From NCBI RefSeq assembly GCF_021789175.1, contig NZ_CP084560.1:1426001-1490000 (forward strand): a DNA stretch of 64,000 bases, given 5' to 3'. The notes beneath the pieces are model-generated. The model made no database searches and was not told where the DNA came from. It saw only the letters and a list, made by a program, of their open reading frames with translations. This stretch comes from Arthrobacter sp. FW306-2-2C-D06B. Its GTDB lineage: Bacteria > Actinomycetota > Actinomycetes > Actinomycetales > Micrococcaceae. Position numbers and translations under genes: made by a program. Numbering within the stretch: position 1 is the first letter of the stretch; the number at the start of each line of letters is the position of its first letter. Below are positions 55,866 to 64,000 of the stretch, one piece after another.

Positions 55866-55917
55866 TTCGGCCGCCATTGCGGGGTGACGTCATTGGCACC
55901 CGCATATGGCGGCCGAA
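55866..55917. terminator. Bidirectional hairpin between CPBP and VOC genes
   Basis: Imperfect dyad: TTCGGCCGCCA at 55866-55876 pairs with TGGCGGCCGAA ending at 55917, with further pairing inside. It lies between the convergent ends at 55848 and 55972. It is unrelated in sequence to families A-C. Confidence 0.7.
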
Positions 55918-55971
55918 GTTTTCCGGGCCTTCCCGGCCCGTTGGTCCGTCAGATCGTGACGGGATGGTCCG

Positions 55972-56610
55972 TCAGATGGTGACGGCTCCGTTGGCGGTTT
56001 CGAACGTTACCGACATGATTCCCGGGGTTCCGTGCGGAGCCATCCATTGGACTGCAACGTCCTCAAGCGGCTTCTCCACTGGTTCCCCGAGCCACTGGGT
56101 GACGCGCTCGGCGGAGCCGGCAATGGTGAGGCTGGACATCTTGACGTCGCTTGGGTACACGAGGGATGGGTGAAGCGCAGGATCGCCCTCCCAACGGAGC
56201 AAGTAGGGAACCTGGGGATCGGCGATGAGTCCCAGGATGCCGATCTGCGACCAGACGAGTTCGCGGCCGTCCGGAAACTTGCGGTTGCCGGGGACAGCGG
56301 CGCGTCCGAGCCGCTGTTCGAACGGGCTCAGGTCGTCAACAGCGACGCACCAGCCCATCCACCCACCTCCTGCGGCGGAGCGTGCACGGACGGCTTGTCC
56401 AAAAGGTGCCTTGTCGGATGCCGGGTGGTCTAGGACCTCGACGACTTCCAGGTATTTGTGGTCAGCAAGGGGGATGATCATGTTCCGGGTACCGAAGCGC
56501 GGATGCACTCCGCCCCGGACTGCGTCCACTCCCAATGCTGCGGAAATTCGCTCGGTGGTGGCCAAGAGGCCATCTCGTTCACAAGCGTAAGAGACGTGAT
56601 CCATGCGCAT
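55972..56610 (-). CDS. VOC-superfamily (glyoxalase-like) protein
   Basis: Cytoplasmic protein of 212 residues with a glyoxalase-like fold: MDHVSYACERDGLLATTERI (about 3-22), FGTRNMIIPLADHKYLEVVEVL (near 40-60) with a possible metal-binding His and Glu, and WMGWCVAVDDL. The Pfam-type 'glyoxalase-like' group of this size is often annotated without function. ATG 56610 or 56604 are both possible; the family begins at MDHVSY. It has a TTG/ATG extension further upstream that lacks a ribosome site. It is likely single-gene. Enzymatic activity is unknown. Confidence 0.78.
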   Translation of the reverse strand: MRMDHVSYACERDGLLATTERISAALGVDAVRGGVHPRFGTRNMIIPLADHKYLEVVEVLDHPASDKAPFGQAVRARSAAGGGWMGWCVAVDDLSPFEQRLGRAAVPGNRKFPDGRELVWSQIGILGLIADPQVPYLLRWEGDPALHPSLVYPSDVKMSSLTIAGSAERVTQWLGEPVEKPLEDVAVQWMAPHGTPGIMSVTFETANGAVTI

Positions 56611-56856
56611 GGCTTCATCTTGGCACTTTGTGATGGAGCTCTCAGCTAAGTCAAGCCTAACCAAGGTGGGATGTATCGAAAAGGCAGCTCGGAGTCACTT
56701 CAGGACGCGCCGCGACCGAAAACTACCGTGTTCGTCACAAAGCTTCCGGAGCCCGCAATACCGTCCCTAGACTGGCGGCAACCGAACGCCGGCTGGCGGA
56801 ATACTTCAGCCCGGCAGGCTGAAGCACGGCGAGAGCCCAGACAACCAGGAGTCCGC

Positions 56857-58173
56857 ATGTCCCAAGGATGGTCATTCGAAACGCGCCAGATCCACGCCGG
56901 CCAGGAGCCGGACGCTGCCACCGGCGCCCGGGCACTTCCCATCTACCAGACCACTTCGTTCGTCTTTCCCAGCGCGGAAAGCGCGGCCAACCGCTTTGCG
57001 CTGGCCGAGCTGGCACCCATCTACACCCGGATCGGCAACCCCACGCAGAATGCGGTGGAACAGCGCATAGCGAGCCTGGAGGGTGGACTCGCGGCACTCC
57101 TGCTGAGCTCCGGCCAGGCCGCGGAAACGTTCGCCATCCTCAACGTCGCCGAGGCGGGCGACCACCTGGTCGCCAGCCCAAGCCTCTACGGCGGCACGTA
57201 CAACCTGCTGGCGCACACACTGAAGAAATTCGGAATCTCGGTCACCTTTGTCGAAGACCCTGACAACCTCGACCACTGGCGCGACGCCGTGCAGCCAAAT
57301 ACCAAGCTTTTCTTCGCCGAAGTGGTCTCCAACCCCCGCCAGGACGTTTTGGACATCGAGGGCGTCTCCCGCATCGCGCACGAAGCCGGAGTCCCGCTCG
57401 TTGTGGACAACACCCTCGCCACGCCGTACCTGATCCGGCCCATCGAGTGGGGCGCGGACATCGTGGTGCATTCGGCCACCAAATACCTGGGCGGGCACGG
57501 ATCTGCCATAGCCGGCGTCATCGTGGACTCCGGCAACTTCGATTTCGGCAAGGACCCTGAGCGCTTCCCCAACTTCAACACTCCGGACCCCAGCTACAAC
57601 GGACTGGTCTATGCCCGCGACCTCGGCAAGGACGGTGCCCTCGGCGCGAACCTCTCCTACATCCTCAAGGCCCGGGTCCAGCTCCTGCGCGACCTCGGCT
57701 CGGCAGTTTCACCGTTCAACGCTTTCCTGATCTCCCAAGGAATCGAAACCCTCAGCCTGCGGGTGGAACGTCACGTGGACAATGCCACCAAAGTGGCGCA
57801 ATGGCTCGAAGGGCGCGACGACGTCGAATCGGTCGCCTACGCGGGGCTGCCTTCCAGTCCGTGGTTCGAACGCGGGCGGAAATACGGACCCCGGGGCACG
57901 GGCGCCGTAGTGTCCTTCACCATCCGCGGCGGGATCGACGCCGGCAGACGCTTCGTGGACGCCCTGGAACTACATTCGCACGTGGCAAACATCGGGGACG
58001 TCCGTTCCTTGGTCATCCACCCCGCGTCCACGACACACAGCCAGCTGACCCCCGAACAGCAGGCCGTGGCCGGAGTGACCCCGGGCCTGGTGCGGCTGTC
58101 CGTGGGGATCGAGCACATCGACGACATCATCGCGGACCTTGAGTCAGGATTCCGGGCGGCGAAGGGCAGCTAG
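56857..58173 (+). CDS. metY: O-acetylhomoserine sulfhydrylase (homocysteine synthase)
   Basis: PLP enzyme of 438 residues that makes homocysteine from O-acetylhomoserine and sulfide. N-terminal SFETRQIHAGQEPDAATGAR (about 5-24), then PIYQTTSFVFPSAESAA. IYTRIGNPTQNAVEQRIASLEGG (near 58-80) and the PLP-lysine site in VHSATKYLGGHGSAIAGV (about 205-222) are typical; PSTTHSQL-like HPASTTHSQLTPEQQ (near 387) binds the substrate carboxylate. ATG 56857 follows AGGAG and begins the standard MSQGWSFETRQ. It works with metX, 289 bases downstream, whose product makes O-acetylhomoserine. A terminator hairpin separates the two. Confidence 0.95.
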   Translation: MSQGWSFETRQIHAGQEPDAATGARALPIYQTTSFVFPSAESAANRFALAELAPIYTRIGNPTQNAVEQRIASLEGGLAALLLSSGQAAETFAILNVAEAGDHLVASPSLYGGTYNLLAHTLKKFGISVTFVEDPDNLDHWRDAVQPNTKLFFAEVVSNPRQDVLDIEGVSRIAHEAGVPLVVDNTLATPYLIRPIEWGADIVVHSATKYLGGHGSAIAGVIVDSGNFDFGKDPERFPNFNTPDPSYNGLVYARDLGKDGALGANLSYILKARVQLLRDLGSAVSPFNAFLISQGIETLSLRVERHVDNATKVAQWLEGRDDVESVAYAGLPSSPWFERGRKYGPRGTGAVVSFTIRGGIDAGRRFVDALELHSHVANIGDVRSLVIHPASTTHSQLTPEQQAVAGVTPGLVRLSVGIEHIDDIIADLESGFRAAKGS

Positions 58174-58191
58174 TGCCGCTCCGGATGGTGC

Positions 58192-58240
58192 AGGAGGCCG
58201 GCGGGCGACGCAGCATGAATCTTCGCCGGCTGGCCTCCTC
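58192..58240 (+). terminator. Terminator-like hairpin after metY
   Basis: GGAGGCCGGCGGGCGA near 58193 pairs imperfectly with TCGCCGGCTGGCCTCC near 58223-58238 (one or two bulges). It lies about 20 bases after the metY stop and before the riboswitch of metX, so metY and metX are likely separate transcription units. Confidence 0.6.
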
Positions 58241-58332
58241 AGTCCCTGCTTCGTGAACAAAACACGGTCAAGTGTCACAAAGATGTCATAATCTTCGTCA
58301 GAAGGGGTCCGTTTTTCCTAGACTCTTCCTAT

Positions 58333-58412
58333 AGGTCATGAGTGCCAGCGACAGCCCCGGCTTGCTGGCCGGCAACCCTCCATTCGCGGCGGGGTGCCCC
58401 GGGTGAAGACCT
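58333..58412 (+). promoter_or_regulatory. SAM-IV-type riboswitch upstream of metX
   Basis: The RNA leader matches the S-adenosylmethionine riboswitch class found mainly in actinobacteria. The P1 stem AGGTC (58333-58337) closes with GACCT (58408-58412). Inside are GTCATGAGTGCCAGCG, then AGCCCCGGCTTGCTGGCCGG, then CAACCCTCC and GGGTGCCCCGGGTGAAGACC. Its core resembles SAM-I (S-box), but the arrangement after P1 fits SAM-IV. It ends about 50 bases before the metX start, so high SAM likely shuts metX off, perhaps by hiding its weak ribosome site or stopping transcription. Class judged by eye, not by a covariance model. Confidence 0.88.
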
Positions 58413-58462
58413 GGCCCTTCGCTGTGTTGGCGGCGGGCAAGCGCGATGTGAGGTGTCAACGA

Positions 58463-59584
58463 ATGACAATTGCTGCAACAGCCATACCCCTTTCCGGTAC
58501 CCAGGACGGAACCCTCAAATATGTTTCCGTTGGCGGCCTCGAGCTGGAGGCCGGAGGTTTCCTGCCGGACGTCGTCCTTGCGTACGAGACGTGGGGCCGG
58601 CTCAACGCAGACGCTTCCAACGCTGTCCTGGTGGAACACGCCCTGACCGGCAGCACCCATGTGGCCCGTGGCGAGAGCGACGAAGAAGGCTGGTGGGAAC
58701 AACTCGTTGGCCCGGGCGCCACCATCGACACGGATCGCTACTTCGTGGTCTCCGTCAACATCGTGGGAGGCTGCTACGGCAGCACCGGGCCGTCGTCGAG
58801 CGCTCCTGACGGCAGGCCGTGGGGCTCCCGTTTCCCGCTCGTGACCCTGCGGGACAGCACCATAGCCGAAGCCCGGCTGGCCGACGCTTTGGGGATCCGT
58901 AGCTGGCACACCGTCGTGGGCGGATCCATGGGCGGTGCCCGTGCACTCGAATGGGCCGTCGGCTATCCGGACCGCGTTGGACAATGTGCCGTGATTTCGA
59001 TCGGGGCGTACAGCACTGCCGAGCAGATCGCGTTCGCGCAGGCCCAGACGCTCGCCATCCGGCAGGACGCCGACTTCAATGGCGGCGACTACTATGGCCA
59101 GGCCGCGCCCGAGGCGGGGTTGGCCCTTGCCCGGCGGATCGCCCACATCACCTATCGTTCGGCGGATGAACTGGACTTCCGCTTCGGCCGGAACGCCCAA
59201 GGCGGTGAGGCGCCCCTTCAGGCTGCCGCGTTGGGGGACAGGGGCCGTTACCAGGTGGAGAGCTACCTCGACCACCAGGGACGCAAGCTGGTCCAGCGCT
59301 TCGACGCCAACAGCTACATCGCCATCACCGAGGCCCTCATGAGCCACGACATCACCCGCGGCCGCGGCTCATTGGAGGAGGCGCTGTCCGGGGCAACGGC
59401 GAAGTTCTTCATTGCCTCGGTTGACTCGGACCGGCTCTACTTCCCGGAACAATCCCACGAGTTGGCAAAGGCCTTGCCCGGTGAGGTCCCGGTTCACGTC
59501 ATCGAGGCGCCGATCGGGCACGACGGTTTCCTCACCGAGATCGGCCAGCTCGGTCCCCAGCTGCGGGAATCTTTCTTCGGCTGA
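58463..59584 (+). CDS. metX: Homoserine O-acetyltransferase
   Basis: Alpha/beta hydrolase-fold enzyme of 373 residues that acetylates homoserine with acetyl-CoA, the first committed methionine step. The nucleophile elbow is VVGGSMGGARALEWA (catalytic Ser about 152). DVVLAYETWGRLNADASNAV (about 36-55) and HALTGSTHV (near 60) are typical of MetX. The catalytic His is in APIGHDGFLTEIGQL near the end and the Asp in SVDSDRLYF. ATG 58463 was chosen because an upstream in-frame ATG at 58394 lies inside the riboswitch. The ribosome site AGGTG is weak, consistent with riboswitch control. The following bases contain a 12-base direct repeat (59573, 59593). Confidence 0.94.
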   Translation: MTIAATAIPLSGTQDGTLKYVSVGGLELEAGGFLPDVVLAYETWGRLNADASNAVLVEHALTGSTHVARGESDEEGWWEQLVGPGATIDTDRYFVVSVNIVGGCYGSTGPSSSAPDGRPWGSRFPLVTLRDSTIAEARLADALGIRSWHTVVGGSMGGARALEWAVGYPDRVGQCAVISIGAYSTAEQIAFAQAQTLAIRQDADFNGGDYYGQAAPEAGLALARRIAHITYRSADELDFRFGRNAQGGEAPLQAAALGDRGRYQVESYLDHQGRKLVQRFDANSYIAITEALMSHDITRGRGSLEEALSGATAKFFIASVDSDRLYFPEQSHELAKALPGEVPVHVIEAPIGHDGFLTEIGQLGPQLRESFFG

Positions 59585-59597
59585 CGCAGGCCTTCTT

Positions 59598-59612
59598 CGG
59601 CTGAATCAGCCG
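59598..59612. terminator. Small hairpin between convergent metX and SHOCT genes
   Basis: CGGCTGAATCAGCCG forms a 6-base stem with a 3-base loop. It contains the stop codon of the SHOCT gene (59606-59608). It also includes the second copy of a 12-base direct repeat TTCTTCGGCTGA (59573-59584 and 59593-59604). It is a weak terminator at best. Confidence 0.45.
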
Positions 59613-59968
59613 TTCATGATCTCCTGGCGGAGCTTCATGTAATCCTCCATGGCGATTTTCCCGTCGCTGTACTCCTGGTCCAGTTCGGCCAGTTTCCGTG
59701 CCCGGTAGCCTTGGGGCGCGCTGCCCGGCTGGGGCGCGCTGTTCGTTTGCGGAGCAGCCGACGACGGCGGAGCGGCCTGCGGCAGGGGCGTCGCCACCGG
59801 GGGTTGCGGCTCAGCCGGGAAGATTACCGGGGGTTGCTCCGGGTATCCGACGGGGTAATTCTGCGGAGGCAAGTCCCGGAGCCTGCGTTGGCGCGATCGG
59901 TTGTACATGCGGATCCCCATTGGAATCAGCCAAGAGCAGACGATGATCCAGAAGATCAAATTGTTCAC
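59606..59968 (-). CDS. Membrane-anchored SHOCT-domain protein (unknown)
   Basis: Small protein of 120 residues with a single N-terminal helix (about 4-19), a basic patch (RNRSRQRR-like, YNRSRQRRLRDLP), a roughly 50-residue Pro/Ala/Gln-rich linker, and a C-terminal SHOCT domain (about 88-120): KLAELDQEYSDGKIAMEDYMKLRQEI. SHOCT is a short oligomerisation helix pair found at the ends of many bacterial membrane proteins. The function is unknown. It has its own promoter and is convergent with metX. Confidence 0.75.
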   Translation of the reverse strand: MNNLIFWIIVCSWLIPMGIRMYNRSRQRRLRDLPPQNYPVGYPEQPPVIFPAEPQPPVATPLPQAAPPSSAAPQTNSAPQPGSAPQGYRARKLAELDQEYSDGKIAMEDYMKLRQEIMNG

Positions 59969-60035
59969 GGTGGAGGCCTCCTAGGTCTTTCACCAGCTTA
60001 GCCCCGCTCCCTGTGACCCGCCCTGTGGTTCCCGC

Positions 60036-60878
60036 TCAACTCCGGGGCAGGAAGGTGTCGGCAGGACCGAAGACGGGTCCCGGCGTCGGGCGCTTCGGCA
60101 GGATTCCGTCACCGGAGGACCGGTGCCGGATCCGCCGGATGACCCAGGGGACAAAATACTCGCGTGCCCATACGAGGTCGCCCGAGCGGGCTTCGCGCCA
60201 ACTGCGCTGGGGGAGCGGCTTGGGGAACAGCGGCTCGAGGTTGTGCGGCACATTGAGTGAGTCGAGGACCATCGCGGCGATGGTGTGGTGGCCGAGCGGC
60301 GAGAAATGCAGGCGGTCTTCGTCCCACATCTGGGAGTTTGAGAGTTGGCGCAGGGACCACATATCAGCGATCACGGCATCGTGGCGGGCGGCCACCGTGC
60401 GGAGGTTTTCGTTGTAGATGGCCACCTTGCCGCGGATCCGGCCGAGTACCGACGACACGGTGTCCGGGCCGTTGAAGAGAACCACGGTGGCGCCTTCGGA
60501 GCTCAGGGTCTGTACGGCGGCATCGAGTTTCTCGGCCAAGGCGTCGGGGTCGCCGCCGGGACGGATGAGGTCGTTGCCACCTGCGGAGATGCTCACGAGG
60601 TCCGGCTTGAGGTCCGTGCACGGGCCAAGTTGTTCATCGAGGATCTGCTGAAGCAGCCGACCGCGGATGGCGAGGTTGGCGTACGCGAAATCCCGGTGTC
60701 CGCGGCTCAGTTCCTCGGCTACGCGGTCGGCCCAGCCGCGATGTCCCCCTGGATTGTTGGGTTCCGGGTCGCCGATGCCTTCGGTAAAGGAATCACCCAA
60801 TGCCACGTAGCGCGTCCACGGATGAATCCGCTCATCCGGTTTTGCCTCCACCGTGGAATCAGTGTCACTCACGTTCAT
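60036..60878 (-). CDS. SGNH/GDSL-type hydrolase
   Basis: Esterase/lipase-like enzyme of 280 residues. The SGNH blocks are in order: YVALGDSFTEGIGDP (catalytic Ser about 30), NLAIRGRLL (Gly block near 69), SISAGGNDLIRP (Asn block near 97), and the Asp/His pair in WDEDRLHFSPLGHHTIA (about 185-201). It has no signal peptide, so it is cytoplasmic. The last 50 residues (basic, Arg/Pro-rich) extend past the fold. Many actinobacterial proteins of this type are annotated only as hydrolases; the acyl substrate is unknown. It diverges from the esterase gene at 60948. Confidence 0.88.
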   Translation of the reverse strand: MNVSDTDSTVEAKPDERIHPWTRYVALGDSFTEGIGDPEPNNPGGHRGWADRVAEELSRGHRDFAYANLAIRGRLLQQILDEQLGPCTDLKPDLVSISAGGNDLIRPGGDPDALAEKLDAAVQTLSSEGATVVLFNGPDTVSSVLGRIRGKVAIYNENLRTVAARHDAVIADMWSLRQLSNSQMWDEDRLHFSPLGHHTIAAMVLDSLNVPHNLEPLFPKPLPQRSWREARSGDLVWAREYFVPWVIRRIRHRSSGDGILPKRPTPGPVFGPADTFLPRS

Positions 60879-60947
60879 ATCCTGCCTCTTGCTGCAACGC
60901 TACGCGCCCGTAGCTTGTTACTCATGGGTAACTGCAAGAATAGTCCC

Positions 60948-61601
60948 ATGAGTCAAGCTTCTGCCTTTCCCGCCCCGGTCGTTTTGTGGTCCCACGAAGA
61001 GGAAGAACGGGCTGGAAAGCCGTTGTTGGTCCTGTTGCACGGTTACGGATCCAACGAGCAAGACCTTTTTAGCCTTGCCGGGCTGTTGCCCCAGGACTTC
61101 GTCGTCGCTTCGCTCCGGGCGCCGATCGCCACGGGCCCGGGCTTCACGTGGTTCCCGCTCACGGCGTCCATCGACTACTCCCTCGACGCCGTCAAGGACG
61201 CCGCGGAGTACGTGTTTTCCTGGCTGGATTCGTTCAAGTCGAACCACAGCTCGGTGACCCTCCTCGGTTTTTCCATGGGCATGGCCATGGCCACCTCGCT
61301 GCTCCGTCAGCGCCCGGCGGACTTTGCCGCCGTCGTCGGTCTTTCGGGCTTCGCCGTCGACGCCGATGCCGACCCCGCATTCCGCGACGCCGAACTGGAC
61401 GGTTCCGTGCCGCTCTTCTGGGGGCGGGACCAGCAGGACCCCGTCATCACCCCGGACAAGATCGAATACACCATGGAGTGGGTGCGAAAGCACACGGACC
61501 TCACCAAGGTGCTCTACACAGGCATGTGGCACGGCATCAACCAGCAGGAAATCGGACACGTGGCCGAATTCCTGGAGCACAAGGTCCTCGCGTCCGTCTG
61601 A
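60948..61601 (+). CDS. Alpha/beta hydrolase, carboxylesterase/phospholipase type
   Basis: Hydrolase of 217 residues resembling bacterial YpfH/EstB-like carboxylesterases. Oxyanion strand LLVLLHGYGSNEQDLFSL (about 25-42), nucleophile elbow LLGFSMGMAMATSL (Ser about 106), Asp in GRDQQDPVITPDKI (about 162), and catalytic His in MWHGINQQEI (about 202). ATG 60948 fits the family start; an upstream ATG at 60924 is possible. No Shine-Dalgarno is visible, so the mRNA may be leaderless. It ends in palindrome B2. Confidence 0.87.
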   Translation: MSQASAFPAPVVLWSHEEEERAGKPLLVLLHGYGSNEQDLFSLAGLLPQDFVVASLRAPIATGPGFTWFPLTASIDYSLDAVKDAAEYVFSWLDSFKSNHSSVTLLGFSMGMAMATSLLRQRPADFAAVVGLSGFAVDADADPAFRDAELDGSVPLFWGRDQQDPVITPDKIEYTMEWVRKHTDLTKVLYTGMWHGINQQEIGHVAEFLEHKVLASV

Positions 61602-61602
61602 A

Positions 61603-61669
61603 AGCAACGCGGGGTCACTTACGGCCCATTCAGAGGCACCTTATGGGCCGTAAGTGACCCCGCGTTGCT
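61603..61669. repeat. Family B palindrome, copy B2
   Basis: Perfect 27-base arms (61603-61629 and 61643-61669) with a 13-base loop different from B1. It starts two bases after the esterase stop and contains most of the S4 gene's TAG stop (61668-61670). It therefore sits exactly between two converging genes. Confidence 0.92.
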
Positions 61670-61898
61670 AGGACTCTGTAGTGATCCGCACCGTCTGTCC
61701 GTTGACGGTCACGGTGTCGCCTGGATGGAGCTGGCGGCCGCGTCGATCGTCGATCTCGCCGTTCACTTTGACCAGGCCGTTCTTGATGAGTTCCGTGGCT
61801 TCCACGCCGTCCTCCACCAGGTTGGCGAGCTTCAGGAGCTGACCGAGTCGGATCATGTCGTCACGGATGGGGATTTCTTCGATTTCCGGGTTGCTCAT
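61668..61898 (-). CDS. Small S4-domain RNA-binding protein (YbcJ/YaaA-like)
   Basis: Protein of 76 residues that is almost entirely an S4 RNA-binding domain: MIRLGQLLKLANLVEDGVEA (about 15-34), LIKNGLVKVNGEIDDRRGRQ (about 37-56) and a last strand DTVTVNGQTVRI. Such small S4 proteins are related to YbcJ of E. coli and YaaA of Bacillus. They bind structured RNA, perhaps rRNA or tRNA; the target is not known. ATG 61898 begins the conserved MSNPEIEEIPI. Its stop codon comes from palindrome B2. Confidence 0.86.
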   Translation of the reverse strand: MSNPEIEEIPIRDDMIRLGQLLKLANLVEDGVEATELIKNGLVKVNGEIDDRRGRQLHPGDTVTVNGQTVRITTES

Positions 61899-61931
61899 AC
61901 AAGCAATGATGCCTGAAGTAAGGTGGTGAAA

Positions 61932-62981
61932 ATGCCGCAGTCGTCCCGCCCCGCGTCCCCGACATCCCGTCCCTTGCTCACCGGACTGCTCCTTGCCGTG
62001 GCAACCGGACTCGTGATTCCCCTTCAGGGCCGGATCAATGGCGCCCTGGGAGCAAGGCTCGACGACGGCATCGCGGCCGCCGTCGTGAGTTTCACCACCG
62101 GGTTGGTACTGATCGCCGCGATCGGACTGGCGCTGCCGAAAGGCCGCGCCGCGCTGCGAAGGATCCTGCCTGCCCTCAAGGAGCGCAGTTTTCCGCGGTT
62201 CTATGTCCTGGCCGGCGGTATCGGCGCCCTGTTCGTGTTTGCCCAATCGTTCACGGTCGGCTTGCTTGGCGTGGCCTTGTTCACGGTCGCCGCGGTCACG
62301 GGCCAGACCCTGAGCGGACTGCTCGTGGACCGGCTCGGCATCGGTCCCGGGGGCAAACGCTCGATCACCGGGGTCCGCATCCTCGGCAGCGTCCTGACGA
62401 TCGCCGCCGTCGTCTGGGCCGTCTCGCCGCGCCTCGGGGCAGCCGCCGACGTCGGGTCCTTGCTGCTGCCGATCCTGTTGCCGGTCGTGGCGGGTTGCCT
62501 CATGAGTTTCCAGCAGGCGATGAACGGCACAGCGACCGTGCACTATGGCAGCCCCATCGCCGCGACGCTGGTGAATTTCGTGGCCGGAACAGTCATTCTC
62601 TGGATCGCCTGGCTCATCAAGTTGTCGCTGCTTGGTCCAGGACACGCCCTGCCCGCCGAATGGTGGTATTACTTGGGCGGGCCGATGGGCTGCGTCTTCA
62701 TCGGCCTGGCTGCCTTGTTGGTCCGCAGCCTCGGTGTCCTGGTCACGGGCCTGGGAATGATTGCCGGCCAGCTCCTCGGATCGCTCGCGCTTGACCTGGT
62801 CCTGCCGGCTCCCGGAACCGTGGTGGCTTTGCCCACGATTCTTGGCACCTTGCTGACCCTGTTCGCCATCATCGTCGCCACCTTGCCGTGGCCGAAGGGC
62901 GCGCTCTCTTCCCGCCGCCCCGGCAAGGGCCGGCCGGGCCAGTCCCGGAAGCAGGACAGCAACCAAAGGCCGGTAGGCTAG
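61932..62981 (+). CDS. DMT-superfamily transporter (DUF606/YdcZ type)
   Basis: Membrane protein of 349 residues with ten predicted helices in two five-helix DUF606 halves (about 12-150 and 170-310). Each half has the family pattern of a short glycine-rich start and polar residues in the first helix: [23 protein letters not shown] in halves and [20 protein letters not shown] near 180. The C-terminal 40 residues are basic and disordered ([12 protein letters not shown]). The substrate is unknown. ATG 61932 follows AGGTGG; two GTG codons just upstream are less well spaced. It is divergent from the S4 gene. Confidence 0.83.
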   Translation: MPQSSRPASPTSRPLLTGLLLAVATGLVIPLQGRINGALGARLDDGIAAAVVSFTTGLVLIAAIGLALPKGRAALRRILPALKERSFPRFYVLAGGIGALFVFAQSFTVGLLGVALFTVAAVTGQTLSGLLVDRLGIGPGGKRSITGVRILGSVLTIAAVVWAVSPRLGAAADVGSLLLPILLPVVAGCLMSFQQAMNGTATVHYGSPIAATLVNFVAGTVILWIAWLIKLSLLGPGHALPAEWWYYLGGPMGCVFIGLAALLVRSLGVLVTGLGMIAGQLLGSLALDLVLPAPGTVVALPTILGTLLTLFAIIVATLPWPKGALSSRRPGKGRPGQSRKQDSNQRPVG

Positions 62982-63064
62982 GACTCGCAGCTTCCTGCAC
63001 AGCATTACCTTCGCGCACAAGCACGGACCGCACCCAGCGGCCCTGTAGAACATTGGAGTTACCC

Positions 63065-64000
<936 letters not shown>

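Noticed and set aside
56611-56856. SAM riboswitch upstream of metY
   Set aside because: No P1 stem or GGCAACC-like core is seen; only a short CTTCAGCC...GGCTGAAG hairpin near 56804-56824.
58394-58462. Upstream in-frame start for metX
   Set aside because: It lies within the riboswitch; the 23 extra residues are unlike any MetX N-terminus.

Overview
The window is about 64 kb of chromosomal, GC-rich DNA from an actinobacterium. Gene content and protein sequences (accD/accE/maf/birA neighbourhood, actinobacterial GatCAB and LigA, single-chain glycyl-tRNA synthetase, SAM-IV-type riboswitch before metX) point to the Micrococcaceae, most likely Arthrobacter or a close relative (Paenarthrobacter, Pseudarthrobacter). 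The genus is inferred from general resemblance; no database search was run. I saw no phage, plasmid, insertion sequence, CRISPR array, rRNA or tRNA.

Layout. 1-2.4 kb: end of a NarK nitrate/nitrite transporter gene and a divergent metabolite:H+ symporter. 2.4-19 kb: the acyl-CoA carboxylase region. The biotin-carrying alpha subunit and maf lie on the left, and the epsilon and beta subunits, an SDR gene and birA on the right. Between them sit a TetR/MMPL pair, a YbjQ protein, a dicarboxylate symporter and a DUF885 protein. After birA come a PH-domain membrane protein, an Rv1264-like adenylate cyclase and a PP2C phosphatase, overlapping each other. 19-25.7 kb: a Pro-rich surface protein, ligA, an inositol-monophosphatase-like gene, a flavin monooxygenase, a GNAT and a Rid protein. 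25.7-29.9 kb: a CitAB/DcuSR-type two-component system and a divergent CitMHS citrate transporter. 30-33.4 kb: gatCAB. 34.3-41.8 kb: a LacI-controlled sugar ABC import operon with a DUF4091 protein and a Gfo/Idh/MocA oxidoreductase but no ATPase subunit. 41.8-46.6 kb: LysR, tdh, kbl (threonine to glycine) and a GH4 glycosidase. 46.7-49.6 kb: a PPOX protein, a DAO-type oxidase and hutI. 49.7-54.3 kb: a five-gene operon for amino-sugar/tagatose breakdown (SIS, ROK, PfkB, class II aldolase, DeoR). 54.3-64 kb: a phosphatase, a CPBP protease, a VOC protein, metY, riboswitch plus metX, a SHOCT protein, an SGNH hydrolase, an esterase, an S4 RNA-binding protein, a DUF606-type transporter and the start of glyS.

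The most unusual content is between genes. Family A has five copies of a roughly 66-bp palindrome at gene 3' ends; its outer sequence and loop are conserved, while six arm positions vary between copies and are always matched in the opposite arm. Family B has two copies of another long palindrome with identical arms, also at 3' ends. Family C has three clusters of a repeat with an exact 32-bp period. All lie outside or at the ends of genes, and several contain stop codons. They are probably terminator-like or REP-like elements, but I do not recognise them as named families.

Nearly all of the window is coding. No gene-free stretch exceeds about 300 bases; the longest (about 290-300 bases: 624-914, 5034-5331, 24391-24687, 58174-58462) hold promoters, repeats or the riboswitch.
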